Part shown: positions 51,945-63,708 of the stretch, one piece after another
Layout: each line of letters opens with the position of its first letter
Numbering within the stretch: the first letter of the stretch is position 1
Assembly: GCA_013115125.1 (NCBI GenBank)
Contig: JABANN010000056.1
Location: 1 to 64,000, forward strand
Origin: Perkinsus olseni
Lineage: Eukaryota; Perkinsozoa; Perkinsida
DNA: 64,000 bases
Reading direction: 5' to 3'
The notes under the pieces: generated by a model
What the model saw: only the letters and a program-made list of their open reading frames with translations
The model's database searches: none
Told to the model about the DNA's origin: nothing
Translations under genes and position numbers: made by a program

Positions 51945-53887
51945 ATGCCTTTCACAGAGGCCCGACAGCAGTACGCTACGACTGATGGAGTGGACCCCTT
52001 TGCTGGCGAACGATTCGTAGAAGGGAGAGACTGAGATAAGCTTGTGATGATGGTTCTGTTTTCAGGTATGGGCTGCCGCTAAGGGCGATATTGAAGCGGT
52101 GATCAGGCTGCATGCAGTAGAGAGAGCTGGCCTCGGACAGAGGGGAAGATACAGTCGTACTGCTCTGATAGAGGCGGCCCATTATGGCCATGGGGCTGTT
52201 GTCAAGTAAAGCCTTTACTCAATGCACAGGACTCTCGGGCTTCAGTGGGCCGCAGGTATCTTTTGTGCATGCGTGCAGATGTTAATGAGGTTGATGAGTG
52301 CGGAAGGACGCCCCTGATGCATGCCGCTTCCGAAGGGTACTTGTGGTGCGCCATCTCTCAGCAATGCACGGCCTTAGGCGCTTGGCCGTCTGTAAAATGC
52401 TCTTGGCCGTACCTGAGATAGACGTCAAAGCAAGAGATGTTGCAGAAGGCCAAACTGCTATTATGATGGCGGCCAAGGCTGGTCATGATGAAGTGGTAAT
52501 ATGGGCCCAGCTTGATAGGGAGTACAGGGGGATTCTCGAGAACAGGTAAAACTGATGCTAGAACGAGACAGGCTGGAGTACACTCATACTGAGCTGTTAT
52601 CGGAAGGTGTGTGCGAGGCTGTCGGAAAGGTCCTTGAAGAGAAGGCCTCGGCAGTAGTGCACCAGGTATGCTTTGGGTTCTGCGCTATAAGCAGTACCAG
52701 TGTTATGTACTAGATACTATTTGACGCGTGTGATAGGCAAATACCTGCTGTAGTAGGAGAGATTATCGGGAGGAAGGCCGCCAGTCGAGATCAACTCACA
52801 ATTGCCTTGTATCAGCATTTCCATACCACACTCAACGCAGTACGCTCTTTTCAAGGTGCTCCGTATGCCTGGGCAGGAAGGACGATCCGACCATAGCCAG
52901 GCTCCTCATACAAGGAGGGGCCGACGTTAATGGCGTGTTAGAGGCCACTGCTGCCTTTACTGTTGTGAGGTCTCCCATAGTTGAATCAAGCAGTGTGCCA
53001 GTGATACTTGCCGCAGCCATGGGCCATGGGGAGGTACTCCATTCAACCTACACCTCTGTGTGCATTCTGTGGATGCAGTTGCTGCGAGCTCTCTTGGAGT
53101 GCGGCGCTGATGTGGATAGAGTAGGCCTGACGCCGGAAGGAGTCCTCCCTTCGGGAGTGGAAGAGATCTCTTCTACCTGTAGGCGCAATGCTCATACATA
53201 GCATAGTAGTGGTGGGTTTAGGCACAGCAGTCAGCATAGCCATTCAGCTCGGCCGAGTAGAGTGTGTCAAGGTGCTGCTGGCCGCTGGGGCCTCGCTGGA
53301 TATCAGACGGCTGAGGCGCCTTCCTGGCAGTCTGCTGATTGACGCTGTCAAGAGTGGCCAGGCTGAGGTCAGTGCGCTGTACTCGCCGCCCGATAGCATC
53401 TCGCCTCCCTGCCTCTCAGTTGGTCGAACTGTTGGTGGGGGCGGGCTTGAAGGATATACAATGCGATATGGGAGGGCTCAAGGCCAGGGACCATGCTAAC
53501 CTGCTCGGACGTGATGAGGGCTGGTGCGTGTGTGGAGTCGTCCATGGGTCTGTCTAGGTCACCCGATGGCGAGGGAGATGCTCGATCTGCTCAGCTGTTG
53601 TTCTGGTAGTAAATGATGATGATGGTACATGTCTTAACTGAAGGTGTCTGTGAATGATGAGGTTGTGTTGTGGGAGTATGTATGGGTATTGGAGTGAGCC
53701 TGTGTCAGTATACCTCAACACCATGACGACCGCAGAGGCAGAGCCTTCAACGCGGAGGCAGGGGAGTAAAATGCACAGGAAAGGAGGGAAAGGGAAGGGA
53801 AAAGGAAAAGGGAAGGGTAAAGGAAAAGGCAAAGGAAAAGGAAGAAAGGGTACTAGGGAGTCAATCGCCGTTGATTGGGAAGGGTAG
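51945..53887 (+). CDS. ankyrin-repeat protein with Lys-Gly repeat tail
   Basis: Ankyrin repeats mediate protein binding; partner unknown. ATG at 51945 (MPFTEARQQYATTDG). After intron removal the repeats read WAAAKGDIEAVIRL, GRYSRTALIEAAHYGHGAVV, CGRTPLMHAASEG, GQTAIMMAAKAGHDEV, VPVILAAAMGHGEL and AVSIAIQLGRVECVKVLLAA, each with the TPL-x2-AA or G-H-x-x-V signatures. Between them is a helical stretch without repeats (VCEAVGKVLEEKAS). Introns are 41-63 nt, several with GTA or GT on both sides. The last exon has a run of alternating Lys-Gly and ends VDWEG at 53887. The borders of the two or three exons between 53.1 and 53.7 kb are not fixed. Confidence 0.7.
53773..53856 (+). repeat. purine-only AAAGGA-type repeat coding (Lys-Gly)n
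   Basis: Strand-asymmetric purine tract of about 80 bp coding for about a dozen Lys-Gly pairs, near the C-terminus of the ankyrin protein. Confidence 0.85.
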
Positions 53888-54075
53888 TCCACTTCGCACG
53901 CCTCCTGACGGCGCCACTGTCTATACATTCGCTATTAATACGCAATCATTATCGAACTAGTGTTTCAAACTCCGCGAGTTGAAGGGGTGACGGTACCTCT
54001 ATGCGTAGGAGCGGGGTCGTCCATTACCAGCTATCGCTGTATAATCCTTCATCACGGCGTCAACTCCGTTGGACA

Positions 54076-57000
54076 ATGGACTCGCGTCGAGTACCGCGTG
54101 CATGCGGCCATTTGATCTCCCCTTCCCTTGGCGATCCCACGGCGTAAACGTGTATTTGCGAAAGCTAGTAGTGGGACTAATACGTCGCTCAGATACAGCA
54201 GAGTCTGCTGGTCAGAAGGAGACTCGGCGGATGGGGTTGCGGCATCGCGAGGACGCGGAGATAGCTGACCTCGAGAACAGACTCATCATTGAGTGCCCTC
54301 GGGAGGTGAGTACCCCTTCGCCCAGTCTTCACTGCAGCTTGGTTGGTTAGGGCGAGAGTGTAGACCAATTCGAGCGCCGAAGGGGACTGGTGGATGCAGA
54401 AGGAGAGGAGCATCAGCGATTCAGTAGGTGTGGGGGTATCTAAGGTTGAAGCATGATTATGTCATTGTCAGCAACGGGGCCTGTCCTCACCGGCCACGCC
54501 TTCGGTGAACTTCCCCTCTCTCGTAAAACCCAACTAGGTCTCAAAGACCACGGCTTCACGAAGCTTACTCCGATCCAGAGGAGCGCCATCCCTTACGCCC
54601 TGGCCGGTCGAGATGTACTAGCCCCTTGCTGCTGCAGCGGGAGAGGTTCATGGTCCGCCTTGCAGGTCCTTGGCGAGGCTAGAACGGGCAGCGGCAAGTC
54701 CCTGGCCTTCATCATACCAGTCATCGAGAAACTCTACCGCATGAAGTGGAGTGCTGATGACGGTGTTGGTAGGGGTTGGGCTTCTACCGGTCCGCGTTGG
54801 AGTGCGTGTTCTCCCCTAGGTGCGGTTCTGATATCCCCTACAAGGGAGCTCTCGGCACAGATCTTCACTGTGCTGCAGCAAGTTGGCAGCCATCACGACT
54901 TCTCCGCCGGCTGTGTCGTTGGTGGACGGAAGTTCCAGGAAGAGCAGAAGGTCTTCCCCTCCCTATCAATAGTGGTCTGCACCCCTGGCCGACTACTGCA
55001 GCACATAGAAGAGACTGCTGGCAGCGACTTATCTAACGTACAAGTGTTAGTGTTGGATGAGGCTGATCGGTAGTGAAGCCTGGGCCCATGAGGTGCCGTG
55101 ATGATGATGGTCAGGATCTTGGACCTTGGCTTCAAGAGAACGGTGGAGCTCATCCTGGACGCACTACCTCCCAAGCGCCAGACGCTCCTATTCTCTGCGA
55201 CCATGCGTACCAGTGTTCAGCAGCTCGCTACGTTAGCATTGGATAATCCCGAGCTTCTATCCGTAAGGTCCCGGGTTCAATTCCTTCCGGAGGCATCCAC
55301 ATTCAGGTATCACGGAATCTCAAATCGGCCACTCCCACCGGACTGCGGCAGCTGTGCATGACAGTGAGGCTAGAAGAGAAGGTTAACTCCTTATTCACCT
55401 TCCTCAAAACTCACGCCCAAACCAAAATCATAGCGTTCGTCAGCGCCACGAAACAAGTAGGGCTCGTGGTTCAACCTCTCATTGGTTGGCATCCCCTCTG
55501 TGAGGTACGCTTCTTGTACGAGACCTTCCGACGGCTCAGACCGGGCCTGGCTGTGCTGGAGCTCCACGGTGGGATGTCTCTTGATAAGAGAATGAAGGTA
55601 GGGGGAGGCAGGCGAGAGGAGGTTCCTGTGACGGGAGTTCTGTGGCAGGTGTTTGACCAGTTCGCCTCGAAGGACAAGGGACTGTGTCTGATCTGTACTG
55701 ACGTTGCAGCGAGGGGAGTAGACTTCCCACAGGTAGGGTCACTGCTTCTGTCTGTCTGTCCTCCACCACCTCCGGTATCAGGTTGACTGGGTTATACAAG
55801 TGGATGCTCCTGATACCGCTGACACGTACATCCACAGGGTCGGCCGGACGGCCCGATTCGACCGAGAAGGCAATGCTCTCATGTTCGCTACCGAGGTAGG
55901 GTGCCAGCGGCCTCTACCACTCCATCCTGATTGTGGCCTTGTAGGTTGAGCAGGAGTCACTCTTGTCTGAGTTGGCGCAGAAGAAGGTGGATGTACGCGT
56001 CACCTCAATCAACAGGAGAAGGATGTTCAATGTAACGCCCAAGGGCCTGTTCTCCCTCGCTACCCACCGCTGCTTCAGATCACTGGTAAACTACAGAGCC
56101 TTCTTGCATCAGAGCCTGAGGTTAAGCATCTTGCCATAAAGGCGACACAGGTGGGTCGAGGAGGGCATCAACTCGTCGGGAATTGCGGGTGCTCAGGTGT
56201 ATGCACGCTCAGTGGCCCTAGCCGGCAGGACTAAACTCTCTGATGATGAGGTGGCTGCTTATGCCCATAGCCTAGGTAATAGGAGTCTGGGGCTTGATCA
56301 CGGTGATGGTCGCTGCTTGGATGGGATAGGTCTTCACGAGGCACCTCCGGTGACTCTGCCGACGCAGGAGGAGTTGACAAGCGGGAAGAAAAAGAAGAAT
56401 ATGTCGAAGTTGGAGGTAATGCAAGCGTCGTGGTGGAAGCTACTGTGCTACTGGCGGCCATGCGGGGATGGAGCTCTCTTTAGCGATTGAAGGAGAAGAT
56501 ACGGCAGAAGAAGTTAGCCAAGAAGCAGAAGGAGATGGCCGGGGAGGCCGGGGAGGGGGAGGAGGACGGTGGATGGTCGCAGCTTGAAGAGGATTTGCAA
56601 GAAAAGAAAGGTAAGCGGCAAGTGGATTGAGAAGAATCTGTGTGAAGTAGAGGGGATCGAACAGCTGCGTGCTAATGGCGCCCTTGGTCATTAATTCCTC
56701 CGTATTTCTAGAGGGGTGTGGAATCTCAGTGGGTAATGTGTGGAGAATTTCGAGCGCCTCGAGATTTCCAAGTTGTCGATGCGTCCCGTTTCAGCTACGA
56801 AGCTGTCCAAGTTCGAACGTCGACAGAAGCGACAGCAAGAGCTCTTCGCTGCTCAAGGCCCTGACGGCCTCAGTGGAGAGGCCCAGGAGGGTGATGAGGA
56901 AGATGATGTTCTGGTGGGTCGTATGGGGAGCGCTGCGGTTGTATTAAACGCCTGCGTTACGTGTAGGTTACTGTGAACAAGGGGGATGATGCTCCTCTGG

Positions 57001-57698
57001 AGGAGGAACCAGCAACACAGGCTGAGGCTCGGGCACGCGACGCCGTTAAGAAGGGGCGGTTACGCGTCAGGAAGGACGGTAGGGGAGGGATCACGGTCGG
57101 GGCTACAGTAGATCTGGCACAGGTTCGATATACGTGAGAGGCACTGGTGGCCTTGGCAAGAACCAGCATATGACCTTCGATGAGAGCGGAGATGAGGGGT
57201 CGGAGCGCGAGGAGGCTCAGGAGGATGAGGATGAAGAGAGTGAGATGAAGGAGGGAGGTGGTAGTCTGTGATGGGATGGCTGCTAGGTGCTGCCGCTGCC
57301 AAGAAGGCATTCGTAGAGTCCATGAGGCAGAAAGTAGAGGAGCGGGAGGAGGAGGATAAGAAGTTGATGCAGGAGAAGGTGATGCGGGGGAGGGTTGGGA
57401 TCGTCGAGGCAGGTGATGGCTCCATCCTAGGTTCGGGAGAAGCACCGGAAGATAAAGGAGAAGCTACGACGTAAGAGGCCTGAGGGGGAGGATGAGATGG
57501 AGGAGGTTGGAGCCGTGCTGGCGAGTCCAGAGGAGGATAGCGACACTGCCGAGGATCACGACGGAGAAGGGTAAGATAACCGGAGCCTTGGGCCAAGCCT
57601 TCACGCTGGGTTGTTTCAGATCGGTGGAGCCACCTGCTAAGCGACAGCGAGGGGAGATGGCTGACCTCGAGGCGGAGGCGTTGAAGTTGCTGGGGTAG
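54076..57698 (+). CDS. DDX10: DEAD-box RNA helicase of the DDX10/Dbp4 family
   Basis: ATP-dependent RNA helicase for early 40S ribosome assembly in the nucleolus. ATG at 54076; the N-terminal exons join to [20 protein letters not shown] (Q motif). After splicing the motifs are ARTGSGKS (Walker A), SPTREL (Ia), TPGRLLQH (Ib), [15 protein letters not shown] (II), LFSATMR (III), VDFPQ (V) and [10 protein letters not shown] (VI), all intact. The family-specific extension [16 protein letters not shown] and a Lys/Glu-rich tail end with [13 protein letters not shown] at 57698, matching the Dbp4 C-terminus. At least nine introns of 44-51 nt interrupt the core, and several are multiples of three without stops, so unspliced RNA would read as short insertions. 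The C-terminal tail has a few more introns with less certain borders. Confidence 0.92.
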
Positions 57699-58297
57699 AG
57701 GAGGATGCTTGTGTCATCGCTAACGTCAACTACTGAATAACGTCGCTTTAATTGTAGTATACTGTTGCTCATACCAATACTACTACTTACCATCATCATC
57801 ATAAAGTTCCTATCTGGAATTGTTTCTACGTCATCAGCCAGTCTGTTGACTTCATAGTGATGACGCGGACAGCTGCGCAAGGAGAAGGGAACTGCATACC
57901 CGATCACCGCCCGTTGCAGAGTCATGCCCCGGGGGTGTGTGAACCGGACCACCTGTCCCTACCAAACCGCGGGTTGACGGTGACCGTCAGAAGGTCTGGG
58001 AGCCCTCAGCCAATATATACTGGCCACCCATTGTCTGGTAGCTCAGGCCACTGCAGTCTTCCTGGCTCGTCTCTCTGAAAGAGTGTCAGTGGCGTCGTTC
58101 TGTTCGGTCCGGCTCCTACGTTTTCAGTTTCCGTTTTTCCCTTCCTGTATCCTTCGTCCGCAAACTTTCCTCCAGATTTTGTCGATAATCTAATGCTGAC
58201 TAATCGGGACGAGCGCACTTTCCACAAGAACATGTAGGCTGCAAAAGAGTAGCGCATTGATTCTGGTCCCTAGAGCCGGGTGAACGATGATTTCGCG
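57699..58297. other. intergenic; no supported gene
   Basis: Downstream of DDX10 and upstream of the first carrier. No ORF with coding character seen. Could hold a 5' exon of the carrier gene. Confidence 0.45.
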
Positions 58298-59229
58298 ATG
58301 TTGTGGTATGGCTCTTTTCGAAGGTTTGCATGCGGCAGTGCGATGGCTCTCACCGTGGGGATACTGAACCCGATGGATGTGATAAAAGTGAGGATGCAGA
58401 CCTCGACGACTACTCGGACGCTGTGGGCCACAGTGAAGAGCATTGTAGGCCCGCCCTTCCCTGCAGGAATCCATATGACTCTCCTCAGTTGCACAGGGAC
58501 GGTGTGAAGGGGCTATTCCTGCCTGGCTTGAAGTCCTCCATGGCCTCCGACTTCGTCAACGGGGCCTTCCGAGTCGGCCTCTATCCCGAGGTCAAAGGCT
58601 TCCTGTCTTCCCTGTGTGACGTTCCCCCTACGAGCCTCCCCCTCTCCCTGGGCTCCTCCTTCCTCACCGGCATCGTCGGGTCGTTCCTAGGAAACCCTTT
58701 CGACTTGATAAAGATCAGGTCTCAGTACGAGGCAGGCCTCCTCGGTCCCGACGGACGCTACCTCACCGGTCGCTGTATCGGATCCAAGCCGACGTACCCC
58801 TCGGTGTGGACGGGCGTCTATTCCCTAATCAAAGATGGTACCTTGTTTCGAGGGGCCCATGCAACGTGTCTGAGGGCTGGCCTCGTGACCTGCGCACAAG
58901 TGTCCGGGTTCGAACAGACGAAGCGAGCGTGCGCGGAGTTGGGCCTGGAAGATGGCATCTTGACGCGTTTGGTCTCTGGTGTCATTTCTGGGCTCCTAGC
59001 AACCACAGTAGCTGCTCCCGTGGATCTGGTCCGAACGAGGCTCATGAGCTCCGCCACCTCCTCCCCATCATTGACCAGTGCTGTGTCGAACATCATCAAG
59101 GCCGAGGGCGTCAGAGGGTTGTTCGTGGGTTGGACTGCCGCATACATGCGCATAGGCCCCCTCTTCTTCATTAGCTGGCCTCTCATTGGTCTCCTTAGGG
59201 AACAGGTGCTGGGGCTTCCACCGTTCTGA
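58298..59229 (+). CDS. mitochondrial carrier family (SLC25) protein 1
   Basis: Inner-membrane solute carrier with three repeats. Exon 1 from ATG 58298 carries the first signature (NPMDVIKVRMQ, Px[DE]xx[KR]). A short intron (58457-58500) joins in phase to LHRDGVKGLFLPGLKSSMAS. The second repeat has GNPFDLIKIRSQYEAGLLGP and the third AAPVDLVRTRLMS and GVRGLFVGWTAAYMRIGP. The order is standard; total length (about 295 aa) is normal. Repeat 2 has an insert GPDGRYLTGRCIGSKP shared with the carrier at 61.4 kb. The substrate cannot be read by eye; the PxD/ExxK pattern resembles the dicarboxylate/oxoglutarate and uncoupling-protein branch. An upstream coding exon is possible. Confidence 0.85.
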
Positions 59230-59581
59230 TCCGTACGTCTGTCCAGTCGGTTCACGCTGCACTCGACAGCCCGCGAGGATGCTCCAAGATGGAGCTCTCA
59301 GTCAACACTGCATGGGGTAACAAAGTTTCTGTGCTCCTTCACTTGTCGTTGGTGGGTGTTATTTAGCGTGCGTGCAGATGGAGATGTATCCTCAGCCACC
59401 AACTGCTCTCGGTGAAGGGGAGGTTCCCAGCCCAATGTCGTGGCGGAGTGGGGAGGGTCCCACGTAGCCTCTGCCTGTGACGCGCCGCGAGCCACGATTC
59501 GGAACACGCAACTCCGATGTCGATTTTTGCTCCTACCCTACCGATTTTCCTGTAAATTTGTGACGACACGTGGAATGAGGT

Positions 59582-59977
59582 ATGAAGGTCCCAGTTGGTT
59601 TTTTGTACTCTGGGAAAACTCTGCAAGTGCTTCAACCATACGATACGAGTACAGGGGCGAGCGCTCTTTTCGCTGGCCCGGTGACGCAGGGCTCTACTCC
59701 GGCTGCCATATTCCGGCACCACCGTAGTGACGTTTTCATGATTTTGCTGCAGCGCGCCTCAAGCAACCACCCCATTCAATATGAAGCTTATGTCATCAAG
59801 TTCATGACAACAACCGTTGTTGAACAACGTCACAAGTTAGTGGAGTCGATCAGGACGACAGTTCTGCAGGGGCCCATGCTAGATACTCCAGCTGCGCACT
59901 ATGCTATACCCTTTGGCCAACACGTTCACTGTTTGAACCAAATCATAGCTGCTTACTCTAATATCACCACTTATTAA
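59582..59977 (+). CDS. unrecognised 131-aa protein
   Basis: Intact ORF from ATG to TAA between two paralogous carriers. It begins MKVPVGFLYSGKTLQVLQPY and ends AAYSNITTY, with mixed hydrophobic and polar segments and no signal peptide, membrane helix or Cys pattern. There is no family match I recognise. It could be the last exon of a longer gene. Codon use resembles its neighbours. Confidence 0.4.
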   Translation: MKVPVGFLYSGKTLQVLQPYDTSTGASALFAGPVTQGSTPAAIFRHHRSDVFMILLQRASSNHPIQYEAYVIKFMTTTVVEQRHKLVESIRTTVLQGPMLDTPAAHYAIPFGQHVHCLNQIIAAYSNITTY

Positions 59978-61360
59978 CTGCACTTACATTTTCCCTCTCC
60001 CCCGCTATCTCTCACTTTCAGGGGAAAAAGCCAATGGTTCGGGCCCCAAGGGGCTGAGCTCCTGCGGTCAATTCGCTAATGATAAGCGGCTAGTCCTCAG
60101 TTGTCTACCCTTCGGTCTCCGTCCTCCTTGAACCACCGTTCATTTCCATCGTTATCAACTCATGTCCGTCAACAACAAAACATTGAGCGGACATCGTATT
60201 GTGCATCACATGCCTGTGCAGTGGAGTGTTCTCCCCATGGTTATTTCATGGCTCAACGGTGGACTGCTGTGGGTCATCACTGATGACTCATCAGAGTCCA
60301 ATTGATCGGACGAGCTTCCCATACAATGAAGTGCTCCACTAGCCAGGCTCACTATGTTGATACATCCGTGAGCCCTTTCGCGGCGGACCTCTGACTCGCT
60401 GACAACAGCGACTTTCATGCAGGTCGCATGATATTTAGTTACAGTTATCCCTGTATTGCCGACCCTGTACAATATATCAGCTCGCTGATCAGCTCCCCGT
60501 ATTCGAAAGCCCAACCGGGTCCGCCTTGCCACATGGAGGCTATTCATCTCCCCCTTCGTCTCTAGCTTTGGTCGAGAAAGTTGATGTTGCTCATACCGTA
60601 GAGTTGGGAAAGAATTATTCATTCTTGTCGACCTGCTGTGCCCGGCGCTCCCGAGCGATCGTGGGGCGCCGGGCACAGCTTCATTACGTAGTACTTGAAA
60701 AGGGAGGAAAAAGGTCCACAATCGCGGCGCCTCTTGGGAAAAATCCATGACACTATACAGCCACCCGGCAGCTTATACATCGGTCCAATAGTCTATCTTG
60801 ATATGTACAATATTTAATGTATCGGGCACACTGTGCACATTTTCGGCATTCACTCTCATGTGGGATTTCTTTCACGATCCAAAGACCCATGAGTCTTTCG
60901 CGAACGTAAAATGAGCGGTAAACTACTTTCTCCGCCCGCCTTCCTCTCTGGCGCCGTGACAAGTAGCCCTAGGCATCTAGGTAGGCGTGCGGTCGAAGAG
61001 ACGTCCTGAGACGCCAGACTCAACTGTCGAATGTGGTTTTCTTCTGCGGTAGCCTCTCCTGTCCTCCACGTCTCTCCAGCTATCATATCGCAGCATTATA
61101 ACCGATAGTATCGTTGCCGCCGTAAGCTCTGTATACCTTGACGTGTGTGCCGCTGATTTACGTTAGCTTGCCACCTTGCTTTCGCACGACGAACAGAACA
61201 TTTTGAGCGCTCCATTGCTGACAGTTTTGTCTTTTAATATTTCTGGATCGATTCCTATAAACCTCACCAAGGTCACCCATCACGAGACTCGAGGAGCTCA
61301 CCTTCATGCGCCCCACCTGGATATGTAGCCATCCCTCTTCTCTGCTACCAATAACTAGAG
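59978..61360. other. intergenic, with one strong hairpin
   Basis: No supported gene over 1.3 kb. Contains the 14-bp-stem hairpin at 60635-60679. The 5' exon(s) of the second carrier should lie near its right end. Confidence 0.45.
60635..60679. repeat. hairpin, 14-bp perfect GC-rich stem
   Basis: GCTGTGCCCGGCGC (60635-60648) pairs exactly with GCGCCGGGCACAGC (60666-60679), with a 17-nt loop. Intergenic. Confidence 0.85.
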
Positions 61361-62298
61361 ATACGCCTCAGGTTGTCCGGTGGGCTCGGTATCGCTGCGA
61401 CAGCGGCGCTGCTGAACCCTGTTGAGGTTCTGAAGGTTAGGATGCAGACGCAACAGCCACGTGTGAGCCTGACTACCATCGTGAAGTCCACTGTAAGGAC
61501 TATGTCTCCCTACATCGACATGGCACTACGCTCATCGTAAGGTTCAAGTTGTCTATGCAGGTCAAAGATGACGGCCTGTTTGGGATATGGAGAACGGGGG
61601 TACGTTACGTCATCGCCGCTGAATTCGTTAATGGATGTCTTCGCATTGGTTTGTACCCGTCCATCAAGAAGTTCTACTCCGATACCTCCAGCCTCGACTC
61701 GGCTTCGTTCCCGGTCATTCTGGCAGCTTCCCTCACCAGTGGTCTCATCGGCTCCTGCAGTACCACACCTCTCGATCGGCTGAAGATTCGTTCCCAATAC
61801 GAAGGAGGTTTGAAGGGGCCCGATGGCCGCTACGTTACCGGTCGGTGCGTCGGCGCGAAGCCTTCGTTTGACTCTGTTGTTGACGGTCTATCTAAGAACT
61901 ACGCTGCTGGGGTTCTCTTCAAAGGAGTGGTGGCTAGTTGCGCTCGGGCAAGCCTCGTGACCGGTGCCCAGATAACAACTTATGAGACTACTAAACGTAC
62001 TCTCAAGGGCTATGGAGTTGAAGAGGGGCCTCTGTTGTCAGCCATAGGCGGTATGACAGCCGGCCTGGTGGCCTCTACCGTTGCTGCTCCCGTCGATGTA
62101 GTTAGGACAAGATTAATGAGTACTGGTGAATACAACACCGGTCTCGAAGGGGCTATCAGGATTCTGCGACAAGAGGGTCTCCGAGGGCTCTGGAGGGGAT
62201 GGACAGCTGCTTACATGCGCCTTGGCCCATTCCTCCTCATCAGCTGGCCCACCATAGAATCCATACGCCGCCACGTCTTTGGTTTGCGCAGCTTCTGA
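61361..62298 (+). CDS. mitochondrial carrier family (SLC25) protein 2, 5' end missing
   Basis: Paralogue of the carrier at 58298. The first visible exon reads LRLSGGLGIAATAALLNPVE and VLKVRMQ. An intron (61490-61559) then leads to VKDDGLFGIWRTGVRYVIAA. The second repeat has TTPLDRLKIRSQYEGGLKGP, the third AAPVDVVRTRLMS and GLRGLWRGWTAAYMRLGPFL. The same GPDGRYVTGRCVGAKP insert is present. The end is SIRRHVFGLRSF at 62298. I could not find a start codon that reaches the first exon in phase, so an upstream exon is missing from this call. Substrate unknown. Confidence 0.82.
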
Positions 62299-63708
62299 TA
62301 TATCCCTCCAACCCTTTGTAGCTCTGTTGGAGACTCGCTCAGCATCATACACCGTGAATCTCCTGTCACTCGAGGTCGCTTGTTACTAGCGGGTTCGAAT
62401 GCTAGTGGAGTACTTGTACACATGCTGGTAGTTTTTCAACTGTCTGTTGATTCGCGTTTCGATGTTTGAGTAACAGGTTGAGTTCTTCCAACTTCGCTTC
62501 GGCTCACCTCCCAGTATACCCGCGAAAATCATAGCACTGCTTTAAATCCGCGCGAGCGGCTTAGCTGCTGCACATACAACTAGGGCTTGGCGCGCTGTGG
62601 TTTCAATTTAGTAGGCATTTATTAATATTTCAAGTTATCATCATAATGGGCTCGACCGTATATACACATCCCTACGACTGTAACTGTGATCAGTGCTTGA
62701 GCCCGAGTAGCCGTCCGAAGCCTCGAGTCATCACTTTCGATCGACCAACCCCTCGCCAATGCATGCGAGCAAGAGCCGTAAGGCCGCCTACTTCACTCAG
62801 TCCCTAGCTCATCTTTAATGAAAATGTTGAACACGCTCGCGTAATCCGTGGAGTACGCGAGCAGGTTCGGAACTCGGTCATGACCTTTGATACGTCCAAT
62901 GCGAACGTATCTTATCTTAAGTTCTACATGCTCCTCTCCTACTTTATATGAGACTCGAACGTCTAATCAACATGACCGAACCTTGACTAGACTCATGACT
63001 AGGATTTTAACATCGTGTTATCACTCAGCTGGTTCATCACGTAGTCTCTCTGCTCTTGCGGTGCATTCGTTCATCGGTCATGGTCGTCGTGAGTACGACT
63101 TCTCATGGATTAGTCTGTCCTCAGGTAATTGCTTGTTGGATCGCCCTGGGTGTTGTCTACTTCCTAGTCCATCGTCGTTTGGTAGCAGTAGATTCCCAGC
63201 ATCAGCCACCTCTACAATTCTGAGTTTCTCCACGCCAATTCCGCGTTCTCTTCGGCGGTGTATCAACGGTATGTGTTCCGCTTACTTGTGGCGCGTCAGG
63301 GATTCACTGAACTCATCAATTGCAGAACTCGGGCCGAGATGGCTACGGACTCACTCATAGACAATGCTTCCGTTTATTCGTGGTTGGCGAGGTGGGCCCG
63401 CAAAACTGATCGGTTAGTCGGCGCGACCCACGTGTCACCGCACGGAAGCAACACGACACCGAAATGCCGATTGATGGCTTAGCACCAGTGAACGGGAAAA
63501 ACTCTAGTCTACCTCACGGTAGTTTCTAGCCATTTGGGACACTCTGTCTCTATCCCGCTGGGCGGGCGCCGAATTCGTAAGAAAAAATGTTCTGTCAGAG
63601 GGGGCTCTCAACTGCAGCATAGGCGAACCTTTATCTTGGCACGAAGCGAGTCCCATCCGAGGCAACGTCTCTGCATCGCAGCCGTGGGTATTGAATTCAG
63701 TTTTATCA
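62299..63708. other. intergenic; no supported gene
   Basis: 1.4 kb. The open plus-strand stretch 62887-63360 is Ser/Arg-rich without recognisable features or a paired exon, and I do not call it. A 9-bp-stem hairpin lies at 62835-62862. Confidence 0.4.
62835..62862. repeat. hairpin, 9-bp perfect stem
   Basis: GCTCGCGTA pairs with TACGCGAGC across a 10-nt loop. Intergenic. Confidence 0.6.

Noticed and set aside
55260-55304. tRNA B-box-like sequence GGTTCAATTCC
   Set aside because: Lies in a DDX10 intron; no matching acceptor or anticodon stem.
62310-62410. tRNA-like A and B box pair (TAGCTC… and GGTTCGAATG)
   Set aside because: Spacing is too long and no cloverleaf arms pair.
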